20,430 bases of DNA, taken from NCBI GenBank assembly GCA_964366335.1, contig CAYITQ010000009.1:1-20430 (forward strand). The letters run 5' to 3'. The translations under genes and the position numbers were made by a program. Origin of the DNA: JACRNA01 sp964366335 (GTDB lineage Bacteria; Patescibacteriota; Microgenomatia; CAZETR01; Amesbacteraceae). Under the pieces are notes generated by a model that saw nothing but the letters and a program-made list of their open reading frames with translations, ran no database searches and was not told where the DNA came from. Of this stretch, positions 12,679 to 19,180 are shown one piece after another. Each line of letters starts with the position of its first letter. Within the stretch, counting starts at the first letter, position 1.

Positions 12679-13188
12679 CTAAAATGGTACCTCGTCTTTA
12701 ACTTCTAAGGTGTCAGATTTTTTATATTGGTATAAAGCGTAAGTTTTTATGTCTTTTTCTAGGCCAACATTAAAAATGTTGCTTCTTGAAAATAATCGAC
12801 AAGGAAAGTCACTATGATTTCTGGTTAATAAATAAACCTTACTATGCCTTTGAATAACGCATGCCAAATAAATATCCGTTAATTCAACTTTATCCATATC
12901 ACTCGCATATATTTCTATAGTTGGCTGAACTAATCTTAATGTTTCATTATCTAGCGGTAAGATGGTCTCAACCATCTTACCCAGAAAGTCAACTTTTGCT
13001 TCAACTACTTCCTTACTTTTTGATCTTATAAATTCTGTTCTCACCAGATCAATTGTGACAATGGTATTATTTCTTTTTCTTAATTTTTCGAAAATCGGGG
13101 CGTATTGATCTTGTTTGGAATAAAAATCAATAAGAAAATTCGTATCTAAGACTATCCAAACATCTTTAGGCAAACTGGATTCTTCCAT
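12679..13188 (-). CDS. PIN-domain ribonuclease, VapC-like toxin
   Basis: 169 aa. PIN-fold acidic residues are in place: Asp15 (IVLDTNFLID), Glu52 (VRTEFIR), Asp105 (ELTDIYLA) and Asp128 in the 'LLTRNHSDFP' motif. PIN proteins of this kind are Mg2+-dependent RNases; VapC toxins cut tRNA or rRNA. The C-terminus after the PIN core (about 135-169) is longer than in most VapC. A 52-aa basic protein encoded directly upstream overlaps its start by 23 nt and is the likely antitoxin. The pair fills the insert between groEL and the R2 repeat. The start ATG at 13188 gives MEESSLPKDV before the first strand. Confidence 0.85.
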   Translation of the reverse strand: MEESSLPKDVWIVLDTNFLIDFYSKQDQYAPIFEKLRKRNNTIVTIDLVRTEFIRSKSKEVVEAKVDFLGKMVETILPLDNETLRLVQPTIEIYASDMDKVELTDIYLACVIQRHSKVYLLTRNHSDFPCRLFSRSNIFNVGLEKDIKTYALYQYKKSDTLEVKDEVPF

Positions 13189-13324
13189 ATTTTTTTTCTT
13201 CCCTTTCGATTGCCTCTTTCACTCGCTTGGCGGCTTTAATTATTGTCTCAATAGGATATCTTTTCCTAGTAGAAACAGCGGGGGGGACTCTTTTAATTAT
13301 TGTTGTACTTTTCTTATTGTTCAT
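13166..13324 (-). CDS. Small basic protein, probable antitoxin of the PIN toxin (52 aa)
   Basis: Starts MNNKKSTTIIKRVPPAVSTR and continues with a lysine/arginine/glutamate-rich amphipathic helix (IIKAAKRVKEAIEREEKK), ending GRIQFA. Size, charge and position (immediately upstream of and overlapping the PIN gene by 23 nt) fit a toxin-antitoxin first gene, although I cannot assign it to a RHH, AbrB or Phd family. The ATG at 13324 lies 6 nt after TGATAGACT on the minus strand (extended -10), so the mRNA may be leaderless. The promoter is packed against the groEL stop, leaving only about 15 bp between them. Confidence 0.6.
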   Translation of the reverse strand: MNNKKSTTIIKRVPPAVSTRKRYPIETIIKAAKRVKEAIEREEKKYGRIQFA

Positions 13325-13330
13325 AAGATA

Positions 13331-13339
13331 AGTCTATCA
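13331..13339 (-). promoter_or_regulatory. Candidate extended -10 for the vapBC-like pair
   Basis: TGATAGACT on the minus strand (13339-13331) has the TGn extension and a TAGACT box (4 of 6). It is 6 nt before the ATG at 13324. The weak box and the lack of a -35 keep confidence low, but spacing equals the other leaderless starts in the window. Confidence 0.35.
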
Positions 13340-13348
13340 CAAATATTC

Positions 13349-13377
13349 AATATACTCTAATATTCCTCACCCATTCC
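13349..13377 (-). repeat. groEL 3' end, copy R3 (the one in use)
   Basis: This is the true end of groEL, encoding GMGEEY and TAG. It differs from copy R1 by one base (GAA versus GAT codon), and the identity extends 8 bp past the stop codon. Confidence 0.75.
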
Positions 13378-14991
13378 GCCCATTCCAGGAGAAGCCGGAG
13401 CTGATGGTTTGGCGGGTTCTAAAATTTCTGTTACCATGGCTTCAGTGGTCAGTATCATAGTTGCGGCCGAGGCACCATTGACCAGAGCCAGGCGGGTCAC
13501 TTTGGCCGGATCAATAATCCCAAACTTAAGCATTGAACCCAGTTCCCCCGTCAAGACATTTAGTCCATAATCAGCTTCCTTGGATTCAGAGACTATTTTG
13601 AGATAGTAGCCCTCATCATATCCCGAATTGCGGACCAATTTGACAAAAGGGTCAGCCAAGGCCGTCTTTAGTATATCCAATCCTACTTTTTCATCACCGG
13701 TCAAATTTAATGCATCTAAAGCGTTTGCCGAACGCAGGAGTGTTATTTCACCTCCGGGAACAATGCCTTCTTCGACAGCGGCCTTGGTCGCTCCGACTGC
13801 ATCTTTGACTCTTTCTTTCCTATCATTCATTTCTACTTCTGTCGCAGCCCCAACCCGGATTATAGCGACACCGCCTGCAAGCTTGGCTAATCTTTCCTGT
13901 AACTTTTCTTTGTCATAATCAGAGGTAGTATCATCCATTTCTGTCTTGATCTGCGTAATTCTGGCTTCTATAGCTTTTTTGTCACCCTTGCCATCAATAA
14001 TCCTGCAGGCGTCTTTGTTGGCCCAGACTTTGGCTGCTTGACCAAGATCGGTCACTTCAATATTTTCAAAAGTCCGGCCGGTGTCCTCAGAAATGACAGC
14101 CCCACCGGTTAATATTGCAATATCTTCCAAGAGAGCCTTACGACGGTCCCCAAACCCCGGAGCCTTGACGGCCAAAACATTAAATGATCCGCGCAATTTG
14201 TTGACCACCAATGTGGCCAGAGCTTCACCGTCTATATCATCGGCAATAATAACCAGAGTTTTGGAGACTTTGATAAACTTTTCCAAAAATGGTACTAAAT
14301 CCTGAATGGAAGAAATCTTTTTGTCGGTAATCAATATATAAGGAGCTGTCATTTCTGCTTCCATTTTGGCCGGATCGGTCACAAAATAAGGACTGGCATA
14401 ACCTTTGTCAAACTCCATACCGTCGGTGTATTCAATATCAATAGTGAGACTCTTGCCTTCTTCAACAGTGACTACTCCATCACGGCCGACTTTTTCTAAA
14501 GCTTCAGCGATTTTGGCCCCGATCTCAGCGTCACCAGCGGAAATAGTCGCTATCTGGGCAATTTCTTCACTGCCCTTGATTTTCTTGGCCATTTTAGCGA
14601 TTTCAGCAACCACTGCGTCTACTCCCTTGTCAATCCCGTGTTTGATCTGCATGGGGTTTGCCCCAGCCGTAATATGACGCATACCCTGATTGACGATGGC
14701 GGCCGCAATAGCTGTGGATGTGGTTGTTCCGTCACCGGCTGCATCATTGGTTTTGCTGGCCGCTTGCTTGACTAGCTGAGCTCCCATATTTTCAAACGGA
14801 TCGGCCAAATCTATTTCTTTGGCGACCGATACGCCATCGTGGACGACCGACGGACCTCCCCATTTTTTGTCCAAGGCGACATTTCTACCTTTGGGTCCCA
14901 AAGTAATCAGGACGGCTTTGGCCAGAGTGTTTACACCCTTAACCAGTGCCTGCCGGGCATCGTCTCCGAATTTCAATTGCTTAGCTGCCAT
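13357..14991 (-). CDS. groEL: Chaperonin GroEL (60 kDa)
   Basis: 544 aa, full length for the family. Signatures: nucleotide-binding 'LGPKGRNVALDKKWGGPSVVHDG' near 31-54, 'DGTTTSTAIAAAIV' near 87-100, the apical domain (SPYFVTDPAKMEAEM), 'KAPGFGDRRKALLEDIAILTGG' near 275-296, 'KLAGGVAIIRVGAATEVEMN', 'AVEEGIVPGGE' and the flexible C-terminal tail GMGGMGEEY. With GroES it forms the cage that folds cytosolic proteins. Its start overlaps the groES stop region by 11 nt. The 3' end is one of three copies of this sequence in the region and marks the edge of two small gene inserts. No groEL terminator lies directly after the gene; the next one on this strand is at 12550-12619. Confidence 0.98.
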   Translation of the reverse strand: MAAKQLKFGDDARQALVKGVNTLAKAVLITLGPKGRNVALDKKWGGPSVVHDGVSVAKEIDLADPFENMGAQLVKQAASKTNDAAGDGTTTSTAIAAAIVNQGMRHITAGANPMQIKHGIDKGVDAVVAEIAKMAKKIKGSEEIAQIATISAGDAEIGAKIAEALEKVGRDGVVTVEEGKSLTIDIEYTDGMEFDKGYASPYFVTDPAKMEAEMTAPYILITDKKISSIQDLVPFLEKFIKVSKTLVIIADDIDGEALATLVVNKLRGSFNVLAVKAPGFGDRRKALLEDIAILTGGAVISEDTGRTFENIEVTDLGQAAKVWANKDACRIIDGKGDKKAIEARITQIKTEMDDTTSDYDKEKLQERLAKLAGGVAIIRVGAATEVEMNDRKERVKDAVGATKAAVEEGIVPGGEITLLRSANALDALNLTGDEKVGLDILKTALADPFVKLVRNSGYDEGYYLKIVSESKEADYGLNVLTGELGSMLKFGIIDPAKVTRLALVNGASAATMILTTEAMVTEILEPAKPSAPASPGMGGMGEEY

Positions 14992-15289
14992 ATACCGCCA
15001 TTACATCTTCAAATTTAACAAATAGATACTCTTTGCCTTCAATCTTGACTTCATTGCCACCCCATTTTTTGTAAATTACTTTGTCTCCGACTTTTGCGGG
15101 GCTAGCTACTTTTATTCCGTCTTTAGCGTCGTCTGCGCCTACCGCGAGAACGGTGCCTATCTGGGGCTTGTCTCCCTTGGCATTATCCGGCAAATAAATC
15201 CCCCCGGCTGTCTGGGTCTGTTGTTCTTCTGCCTGGATTAAGACATAGCCCGCGGTTGGTTTAATCTGGTTGATCTTGGTAGCACTCAT
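14981..15289 (-). CDS. groES: Co-chaperonin GroES (10 kDa)
   Basis: 102 aa from the ATG at 15289 (MSATKINQIKPTAGYVLIQA). The mobile loop (EEQQTQTAGGIYLPDN), roof and barrel motifs (GTVLAVG, VGDKVIYKKWGGNEVKIEG) and the end YLFVKFEDVMAVYG are all present. It caps the GroEL ring. A TTG at 15298 could add three residues but is less likely. The start codon lies inside a degenerate CIRCE element and about 14 nt after a -10 box, leaving a very short 5' UTR without Shine-Dalgarno. Its 3' end overlaps groEL by 11 nt. Confidence 0.97.
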   Translation of the reverse strand: MSATKINQIKPTAGYVLIQAEEQQTQTAGGIYLPDNAKGDKPQIGTVLAVGADDAKDGIKVASPAKVGDKVIYKKWGGNEVKIEGKEYLFVKFEDVMAVYGS

Positions 15290-15305
15290 ATTAATCAACT
15301 GCTAG
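15279..15305 (-). promoter_or_regulatory. CIRCE-like HrcA operator over the groES start
   Basis: On the minus strand CTAGCAGTT, nine spacer bases, then GAGTGCTAC. Consensus CIRCE is TTAGCACTC-N9-GAGTGCTAA: the left arm matches 6 of 9, the right arm 8 of 9, and the spacer length is exact. The right arm runs through the groES start (ATGAGTGCTAC), the left arm touches the -10 box. HrcA would repress groESL until heat shock. Part of the right arm is also coding, so the match could be partly fortuitous. Confidence 0.5.
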
Positions 15306-15332
15306 TTTACAAATCAAATTCAATCTTGTCAA
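15304..15332 (-). promoter_or_regulatory. groESL promoter
   Basis: A perfect TTGACA (minus strand, 15332-15327), 17-bp spacer, then TAAACT (15309-15304, 4 of 6). The predicted transcription start lies about 7 nt further, giving a 5' UTR of only some 7 nt before the ATG at 15289. The -35 overlaps the stop region of the nucleotidyltransferase-like gene. Confidence 0.7.
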
Positions 15333-15760
15333 GAGGAGAAATCAATTAATCTCTTTATCTTATGAAATACATTCCATCTGCCCATCAGGGCGTAGCAGTG
15401 CAATTCGAATTCTATGGTTGTGACCGGAATATCAATATTGTTTATGGTTAATAGTTTAGAGTTCATAGAAGTAGGCACCAATATTTCACTCCATTCGCCA
15501 TTATTATTTTTAATTTGCCAGTTGCCATAGATCTCGGCTTTTTCAGAAAGCTTGCCAAGATATCCTTTAAATTGTTTGGATTCAGAGTATGTCAAATTCA
15601 AATACTTGGCGGTTTCCTCGTCGCACAAAACATCAATATCTGCGACGACAAAATCCAGTCCTTGAAGGACTAGGCTAGCGGTACCGCGTATCGCATAATT
15701 ACAATCAACCAGTCTCTGTGTAATTTCCTGAATATTTTCAGTTACTATAGACTTCGTCAT
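15329..15760 (-). CDS. Nucleotidyltransferase-fold protein downstream of RelE-like toxin
   Basis: 143 aa. The N-terminal part (NYAIRGTASLVLQGLDFVVA-DIDVLCD) fits the minimal nucleotidyltransferase (Pol-beta/MNT, AbiEii-like) fold: a G-T/S turn on a helix and a D-I-D metal motif about 15 residues later. The third catalytic acidic residue may be in ...TTIEFELHCY. Relatives act as antitoxins, tRNA- or protein-modifying enzymes or resistance enzymes; the target here is unknown. The ATG at 15760 overlaps the toxin gene by 23 nt, so it is probably the third gene of the toxin-antitoxin operon. Its stop sits on the -35 of groESL. Confidence 0.6.
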   Translation of the reverse strand: MTKSIVTENIQEITQRLVDCNYAIRGTASLVLQGLDFVVADIDVLCDEETAKYLNLTYSESKQFKGYLGKLSEKAEIYGNWQIKNNNGEWSEILVPTSMNSKLLTINNIDIPVTTIEFELHCYALMGRWNVFHKIKRLIDFSS

Positions 15761-16007
15761 GAGTACCCAGTTTGGTAAATATTGCTATATCGCCTTCCAA
15801 TATATACACCATTCTTATTTTCCGTGTAATTGAAATGCTCCATAAATTTTTTAGCTCTCCGGTAAGTTTGTGGGTACGAAGTGAGGGGTATCTTTGATTC
15901 TGTTTAAATAAATTTAGCTGTTTTGTAATTTTTGCTTTCAAGCTTTTATCGTTCTTGGTGAGTCTCTTTAGATTTATTTCGAGTTCTGGAGATAGAACTA
16001 TTTGCAT
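15738..16007 (-). CDS. RelE/YafQ-type mRNA interferase toxin
   Basis: 89 aa. The pattern is that of the RelE/ParE superfamily: an N-terminal strand and two helices (IVLSPELEINLKRLTKNDKSLKAKI), then 'LRTHKLTGELKNLWSISITRKIRMVYILEGDIAIFTKLGTHDEVY'. The K-L-x-G...W-S-I/R-x-R-M-V-Y core and the C-terminal 'LGTHDEVY' (His in the YafQ/RelE catalytic region) are recognisable. RelE-type toxins cut mRNA in the ribosomal A site. It begins 3 nt after the antitoxin stop. Confidence 0.85.
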   Translation of the reverse strand: MQIVLSPELEINLKRLTKNDKSLKAKITKQLNLFKQNQRYPSLRTHKLTGELKNLWSISITRKIRMVYILEGDIAIFTKLGTHDEVYSN

Positions 16008-16010
16008 ATT

Positions 16011-16271
16011 TTATAAATTGTCGAAATATTCCTTAAGATTATCAACGGCAATATATTTACCGTTTTTGTAATCTTCGAGAGCTTTCTGGGAAGACTTTAT
16101 GGTCGAATCGGAAGCCATAAAGGTGGGATATTCATCCCTTTGGGCTTTTTCAATAATCAAGTGCTTCACTACTTGAGTCACAGTCAATCCGAAACGATTA
16201 GCTTGACCCAACAAAAAATCATAAAGTTGATCAGATAAAGTCAATCTGAGTTGTATTTGTGCAGTATTCAT
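16011..16271 (-). CDS. Ribbon-helix-helix antitoxin, RelB/ParD-like
   Basis: 86 aa from the ATG at 16271 (MNTAQIQLRLTLSDQLYDFL). The N-terminal strand TAQIQLRL and helices 'SDQLYDFLLGQANRFGLTVTQVVKHLIIEK' form an RHH DNA-binding domain; the acidic C-terminus (TIKSSQKALEDYKNG...VDNLKEYFDNL) should wrap the toxin. It would both neutralise the RelE-like toxin and autorepress the operon. A start at 16286 is excluded by the promoter: the -10 lies 6 nt before the ATG at 16271. It is followed by the toxin after 3 nt. Confidence 0.8.
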   Translation of the reverse strand: MNTAQIQLRLTLSDQLYDFLLGQANRFGLTVTQVVKHLIIEKAQRDEYPTFMASDSTIKSSQKALEDYKNGKYIAVDNLKEYFDNL

Positions 16272-16277
16272 ACTTGT

Positions 16278-16305
16278 ATTATACATATTTTAGACTTATT
16301 GTCAA
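16278..16305 (-). promoter_or_regulatory. Strong promoter of the relBE-like operon (leaderless)
   Basis: Perfect TTGACA (minus strand, 16305-16300), 16-bp spacer, perfect TATAAT (16283-16278), then 6 nt and the ATG at 16271. It begins only 9 bp past the rpoD stop. The consensus boxes and the leaderless spacing make this the clearest promoter in the window. Confidence 0.8.
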
Positions 16306-16314
16306 GCTTTTTGC

Positions 16315-17400
16315 TTATTCCAAATAATCCTGTAATTTTTTGCGTCGGCTGGGATGACGCAACTTGCGCAGGGCTTTAGCTTCTATCTGGCGGATGCGCT
16401 CGCGGGTAACGGAAAATTCCCGCCCTACCTCCTCCAGCGTCATCGGTTTTTCATTCATCAGACCAAAGCGCATTTTCAGAACCCTTGATTCGCGGTCAGA
16501 TAAAGAACTCAAAACTTCTTCAATATTTTCCTTGAGAAGTTCACGCGAGGTGGCTTCAATCGGAGACGGTTGAGAAGTATCGGCAATAAAATCGCCCAAA
16601 ATACTATCGTCTTCATCACCGACCGGAGTCTCGAGGCTGGTTGTGGCTTGGGCAAGTTTTTGAATTTCCAGGACCCGTTTACCGGTCATATCTTCCATCT
16701 GGGCGGCAATTTCATCAGGCGTTGGTTCCCGGCCCAAATCCTGCATCAATTTCCTCTGAGTACGCACCAGTTTATTAATGGTTTCCACCATGTGCACCGG
16801 AATTCTGATTGTCCGGGCCTGGTCGGCAATCGCCCGGGTAATGGCTTGCCTGATCCACCAAGTGGCATAGGTACTAAACTTGTAACCTTTGCGCCAATCA
16901 TATTTTTCCACAGCCCGGATCAGTCCCTGATTTCCTTCCTGAATCAGATCCAGAAGTGATAATCCTCTCATCACATATTTCTTTGCTATCGAGACTACCA
17001 GGCGCAAGTTACTCTCAATGAGTTTTTTCTTAGCTCTGCGGTCACCTTTTTCTATCCTTTGGGCGATATCAATTTCTTCCGGGGACTTAAGAAGCGGAAT
17101 TTTACCAATTTCTCTTAGATACATCCGCACCGGATCCGTAGAAACCACTCCTTCAATCTTAGTTAAGGCCTCGATTTCTTTTTCAATGTCCCCGGAAGTT
17201 TTTATTTCCGGAGTATCCTCGGGCTCCAAATCTTCAAAAACATCGACATTGTTTTCCCCAAGTTGATAATACAGTTCGTCCAGTTCCGCGAGTCTGTTTT
17301 CCGCATCCGGGAAACCCTGGAGAATATCATCAAGCGTCAGATATCCCTGGTGTTTACCTTTGTTCAATAGTTTGGTTGAGCTTTCGCTGAGTTTGGCCAT
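16315..17400 (-). CDS. rpoD: Primary sigma factor RpoD/SigA
   Basis: 361 aa from the ATG at 17400 (MAKLSESSTKLLNKGKHQGY). Region 1.2 starts at DPVRMYLREIGKIPLL, region 2 includes NLRLVVSIAKKYVMRGLSLLDLIQEGNQGLIRAV and the -10-recognition/melting part EKYDWRKGYKFSTYATWWIRQAITRA, region 3 'RIPVHMVETINKL', region 4 'LSDRESRVLKMRFGL...TLEEVGREFSVTRERIRQIEAKALRKLRHP'. Region 1.1 is short but recognisable (YLTLDDILQGFPDAENRLAELDELYYQLGE). A TTG at 17412 is a less likely start. It lies 62 nt after dnaG, as in the macromolecular-synthesis operon of many bacteria. A TTGACA at 17429-17424 has no matching -10. Confidence 0.97.
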   Translation of the reverse strand: MAKLSESSTKLLNKGKHQGYLTLDDILQGFPDAENRLAELDELYYQLGENNVDVFEDLEPEDTPEIKTSGDIEKEIEALTKIEGVVSTDPVRMYLREIGKIPLLKSPEEIDIAQRIEKGDRRAKKKLIESNLRLVVSIAKKYVMRGLSLLDLIQEGNQGLIRAVEKYDWRKGYKFSTYATWWIRQAITRAIADQARTIRIPVHMVETINKLVRTQRKLMQDLGREPTPDEIAAQMEDMTGKRVLEIQKLAQATTSLETPVGDEDDSILGDFIADTSQPSPIEATSRELLKENIEEVLSSLSDRESRVLKMRFGLMNEKPMTLEEVGREFSVTRERIRQIEAKALRKLRHPSRRKKLQDYLE

Positions 17401-17462
17401 AAATTCCCACAAAATAGCGCCCGTGTCAAGTCAAATAACTCCGAGCTTGGGGGAAGTCTAAC

Positions 17463-19100
17463 TTATATATGCTCTTTTGTCAAATCAGAAAGTTTTTGAC
17501 TTAATCTTTTAATATTACTGGTATCGGTTTCGCTGTGCAATTTTCTCTTAGTATTTTGTTCCTCCCAACGGTTTAAAGTTTTTGTCCACTCCTTGTCATC
17601 ATACTCGGTTTCGTGAAGCATAAGTTCTTCGGCCCGAGTTTTTAATTCCGCTGGCAGATCAGAAATCTTTACACTTTTGAGTTGCTGAGATACTTTTGTC
17701 CAAAACGGATCAACCAGTTCCGGAAGTTTGTCCAATTTGTTTCCTTTGAGAGCCAACTCAACCAGATATTCCTCCAAGATGTCCGATTTAATCATTTTGT
17801 CATTTGTCATTTGATCATTGTTTCGGATTTCGGATTTCGGATTTCGGATTTTACCCATTTGTATCCGAATATCTTCTTCCTCCACTCCCAAAGTCTTGGC
17901 CAGTAACTGAATATAGTGGGCTCTGACAATTTCATCATCAATGCGGGCCCAAATAGGCAGGAGTTCCTGGCCTATTTTTCTTTTGCCCGAGGCTTCCAAC
18001 CCATATCTGTCTACCGCAGAGTTTAAATAAAAATCGTAGATGGGGATCGCTTTTGCTATCAAATCTTTCCAACCATCTGAATTTTCAATGGCATAGTCCC
18101 CGGGATCTTTGGCACCTTTGAGAACCGCTATCTTGATAGATAAACTGGCTTTCTCTGCCACCTCTATCCCACGCCTGGCCGCTGCGTCGCCTGCTACATC
18201 AGTGTCCAAGGCCAAAACCGCGGTGTCACATATCCGCCGCAAAATTTCCACTTGCCGATCAGTCAAGGCCGAGCCCTTGATAGCGACTACATTTTTAATT
18301 CCCGACTGGTAACTGGCTATACAATCAATCTCTCCTTCTACGACAACCGCAAATCCTACGGCTTTTATTTCACTCCTCGTTATATCCAACCCATACAGCA
18401 TTTCAGATTTATGATAGATTTCCGTCTCGGATGTATTGACATATTTACCAGACTTGTCAGTACTGTCTGGCATCAGCCGTCCGGCAAATCCCAGTGTCTG
18501 ACCTCTGGGACTCAAAAGCGGAAAAATTATCCTATTGCGGAACCTGTCATAGGTTTTTGTTATTAACCCTACCCGTTCCAAATCAGCAGTTTCAAATTTC
18601 TTTTTTTGGGTTAAATATTTAAATAAATAATCCCAACCCTCAGGGGCAAAACCCAGCTTGAATTTTTCTATAGATTCATCATTAATCTTTCGCTTCTTCA
18701 GATACTCCAGCGCCTTTTTCCCCAATTCATGTTTGGTCAGCAAATAATGATAATATTCAGCTGCCATGCTGTTTATTCTTATCAATTTTTCCCGAAGTTC
18801 TTCCTGACCTGTTGGTCTATAACTTATTAGAGTTACTCCGGTCCGCTTGGCCAGAGTCTGAAGTGATTCATAAAAATCCATGCCCTCTATTTTTTGCAGG
18901 AAAGTATAAGCATCTCCTCCGACTTGGCAACCAAAACATTTAAATATTTGCAGTTCCGGATTGACCATGAAAGATGGAGTCTTCTCACCATGAAATGGAC
19001 ATAGACCCTTATAATTCCTTCCGGCTTTTTTAAGCTGCAAGTGTTCCTGTATCAATTCCACAATATCAACCTTTTGTTTTATCTCCTGTACCTGATCCAT
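17463..19100 (-). CDS. dnaG: DNA primase DnaG
   Basis: 545 aa. Zinc-binding domain: Cys34-x2-His37 (CPFH) and Cys55-x2-Cys58 (CFGC). The catalytic core (NRIIFPLLSPRGQTLGFAGR) leads to the TOPRIM fold, with VVVEGEIDC (Glu255, where VEGYxD is usual) and LALDTDVAGDAA (Asp299, Asp301). The C-terminal helicase-binding part is short. Primase makes the RNA primers for DNA replication. Between core and C-terminal domain, residues about 417-438 (KIRNPKSEIRNNDQMTNDK) are encoded by a tandem-repeat tract and look like an inserted mobile repeat in a hinge. ATG at 19100 is chosen: it follows an extended -10 by 6 nt. A GTG at 19106 would add two residues. It is the first gene of dnaG-rpoD. Confidence 0.96.
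   Translation of the reverse strand: MDQVQEIKQKVDIVELIQEHLQLKKAGRNYKGLCPFHGEKTPSFMVNPELQIFKCFGCQVGGDAYTFLQKIEGMDFYESLQTLAKRTGVTLISYRPTGQEELREKLIRINSMAAEYYHYLLTKHELGKKALEYLKKRKINDESIEKFKLGFAPEGWDYLFKYLTQKKKFETADLERVGLITKTYDRFRNRIIFPLLSPRGQTLGFAGRLMPDSTDKSGKYVNTSETEIYHKSEMLYGLDITRSEIKAVGFAVVVEGEIDCIASYQSGIKNVVAIKGSALTDRQVEILRRICDTAVLALDTDVAGDAAARRGIEVAEKASLSIKIAVLKGAKDPGDYAIENSDGWKDLIAKAIPIYDFYLNSAVDRYGLEASGKRKIGQELLPIWARIDDEIVRAHYIQLLAKTLGVEEEDIRIQMGKIRNPKSEIRNNDQMTNDKMIKSDILEEYLVELALKGNKLDKLPELVDPFWTKVSQQLKSVKISDLPAELKTRAEELMLHETEYDDKEWTKTLNRWEEQNTKRKLHSETDTSNIKRLSQKLSDLTKEHI
17794..17852. repeat. Tandem heptamer tract inserted in frame in dnaG
   Basis: TTTCGGA is repeated four times at 17821-17848, next to a degenerate TCATTTG array at 17793-17813. 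Read on the dnaG strand it gives KIRNPKSEIRNNDQMTND. Similar 'SEIRNPKSEIRN' strings are familiar from dispersed low-complexity repeats in many bacterial genomes. The tract lies in the linker after the primase core. Confidence 0.65.
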
Positions 19101-19106
19101 AAACAC

Positions 19107-19115
19107 ATTCTACCA
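19107..19115 (-). promoter_or_regulatory. Extended -10 of dnaG-rpoD (leaderless start)
   Basis: TGGTAGAAT on the minus strand (19115-19107) is a TGn-extended -10 with TAGAAT (5 of 6). Six nt separate it from the ATG at 19100. No Shine-Dalgarno is seen at the usual distance. Confidence 0.5.
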
Positions 19116-19130
19116 TCTCTTTTGTTCATC

Positions 19131-19159
19131 TTGACAGATGAGTACTTTAGTTGTAATAC
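19131..19159 (+). promoter_or_regulatory. Promoter of the VOC gene
   Basis: Perfect TTGACA at 19131-19136, 17-bp spacer, TAATAC at 19154-19159. It is divergent from dnaG. Unlike most starts here, the ATG at 19181 is further off and is preceded by AAAGGA (19169-19174), a real Shine-Dalgarno six nt before the start, so this mRNA has a leader of about 15 nt. Confidence 0.7.
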
Positions 19160-19180
19160 TAAAAGTATAAAGGACACAAT

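Noticed and set aside
13628..15025. Several plus-strand open frames of 70-96 codons across groEL
   Set aside because: They are antisense shadows of groEL with no promoter, ribosome site or familiar sequence; GC-rich codon periodicity of groEL explains them.
17424..17429. Perfect TTGACA between dnaG and rpoD as an rpoD promoter
   Set aside because: No -10 at 15-19 bp; the only A/T-rich hexamer at that distance directly abuts the ATG. An internal promoter cannot be supported.
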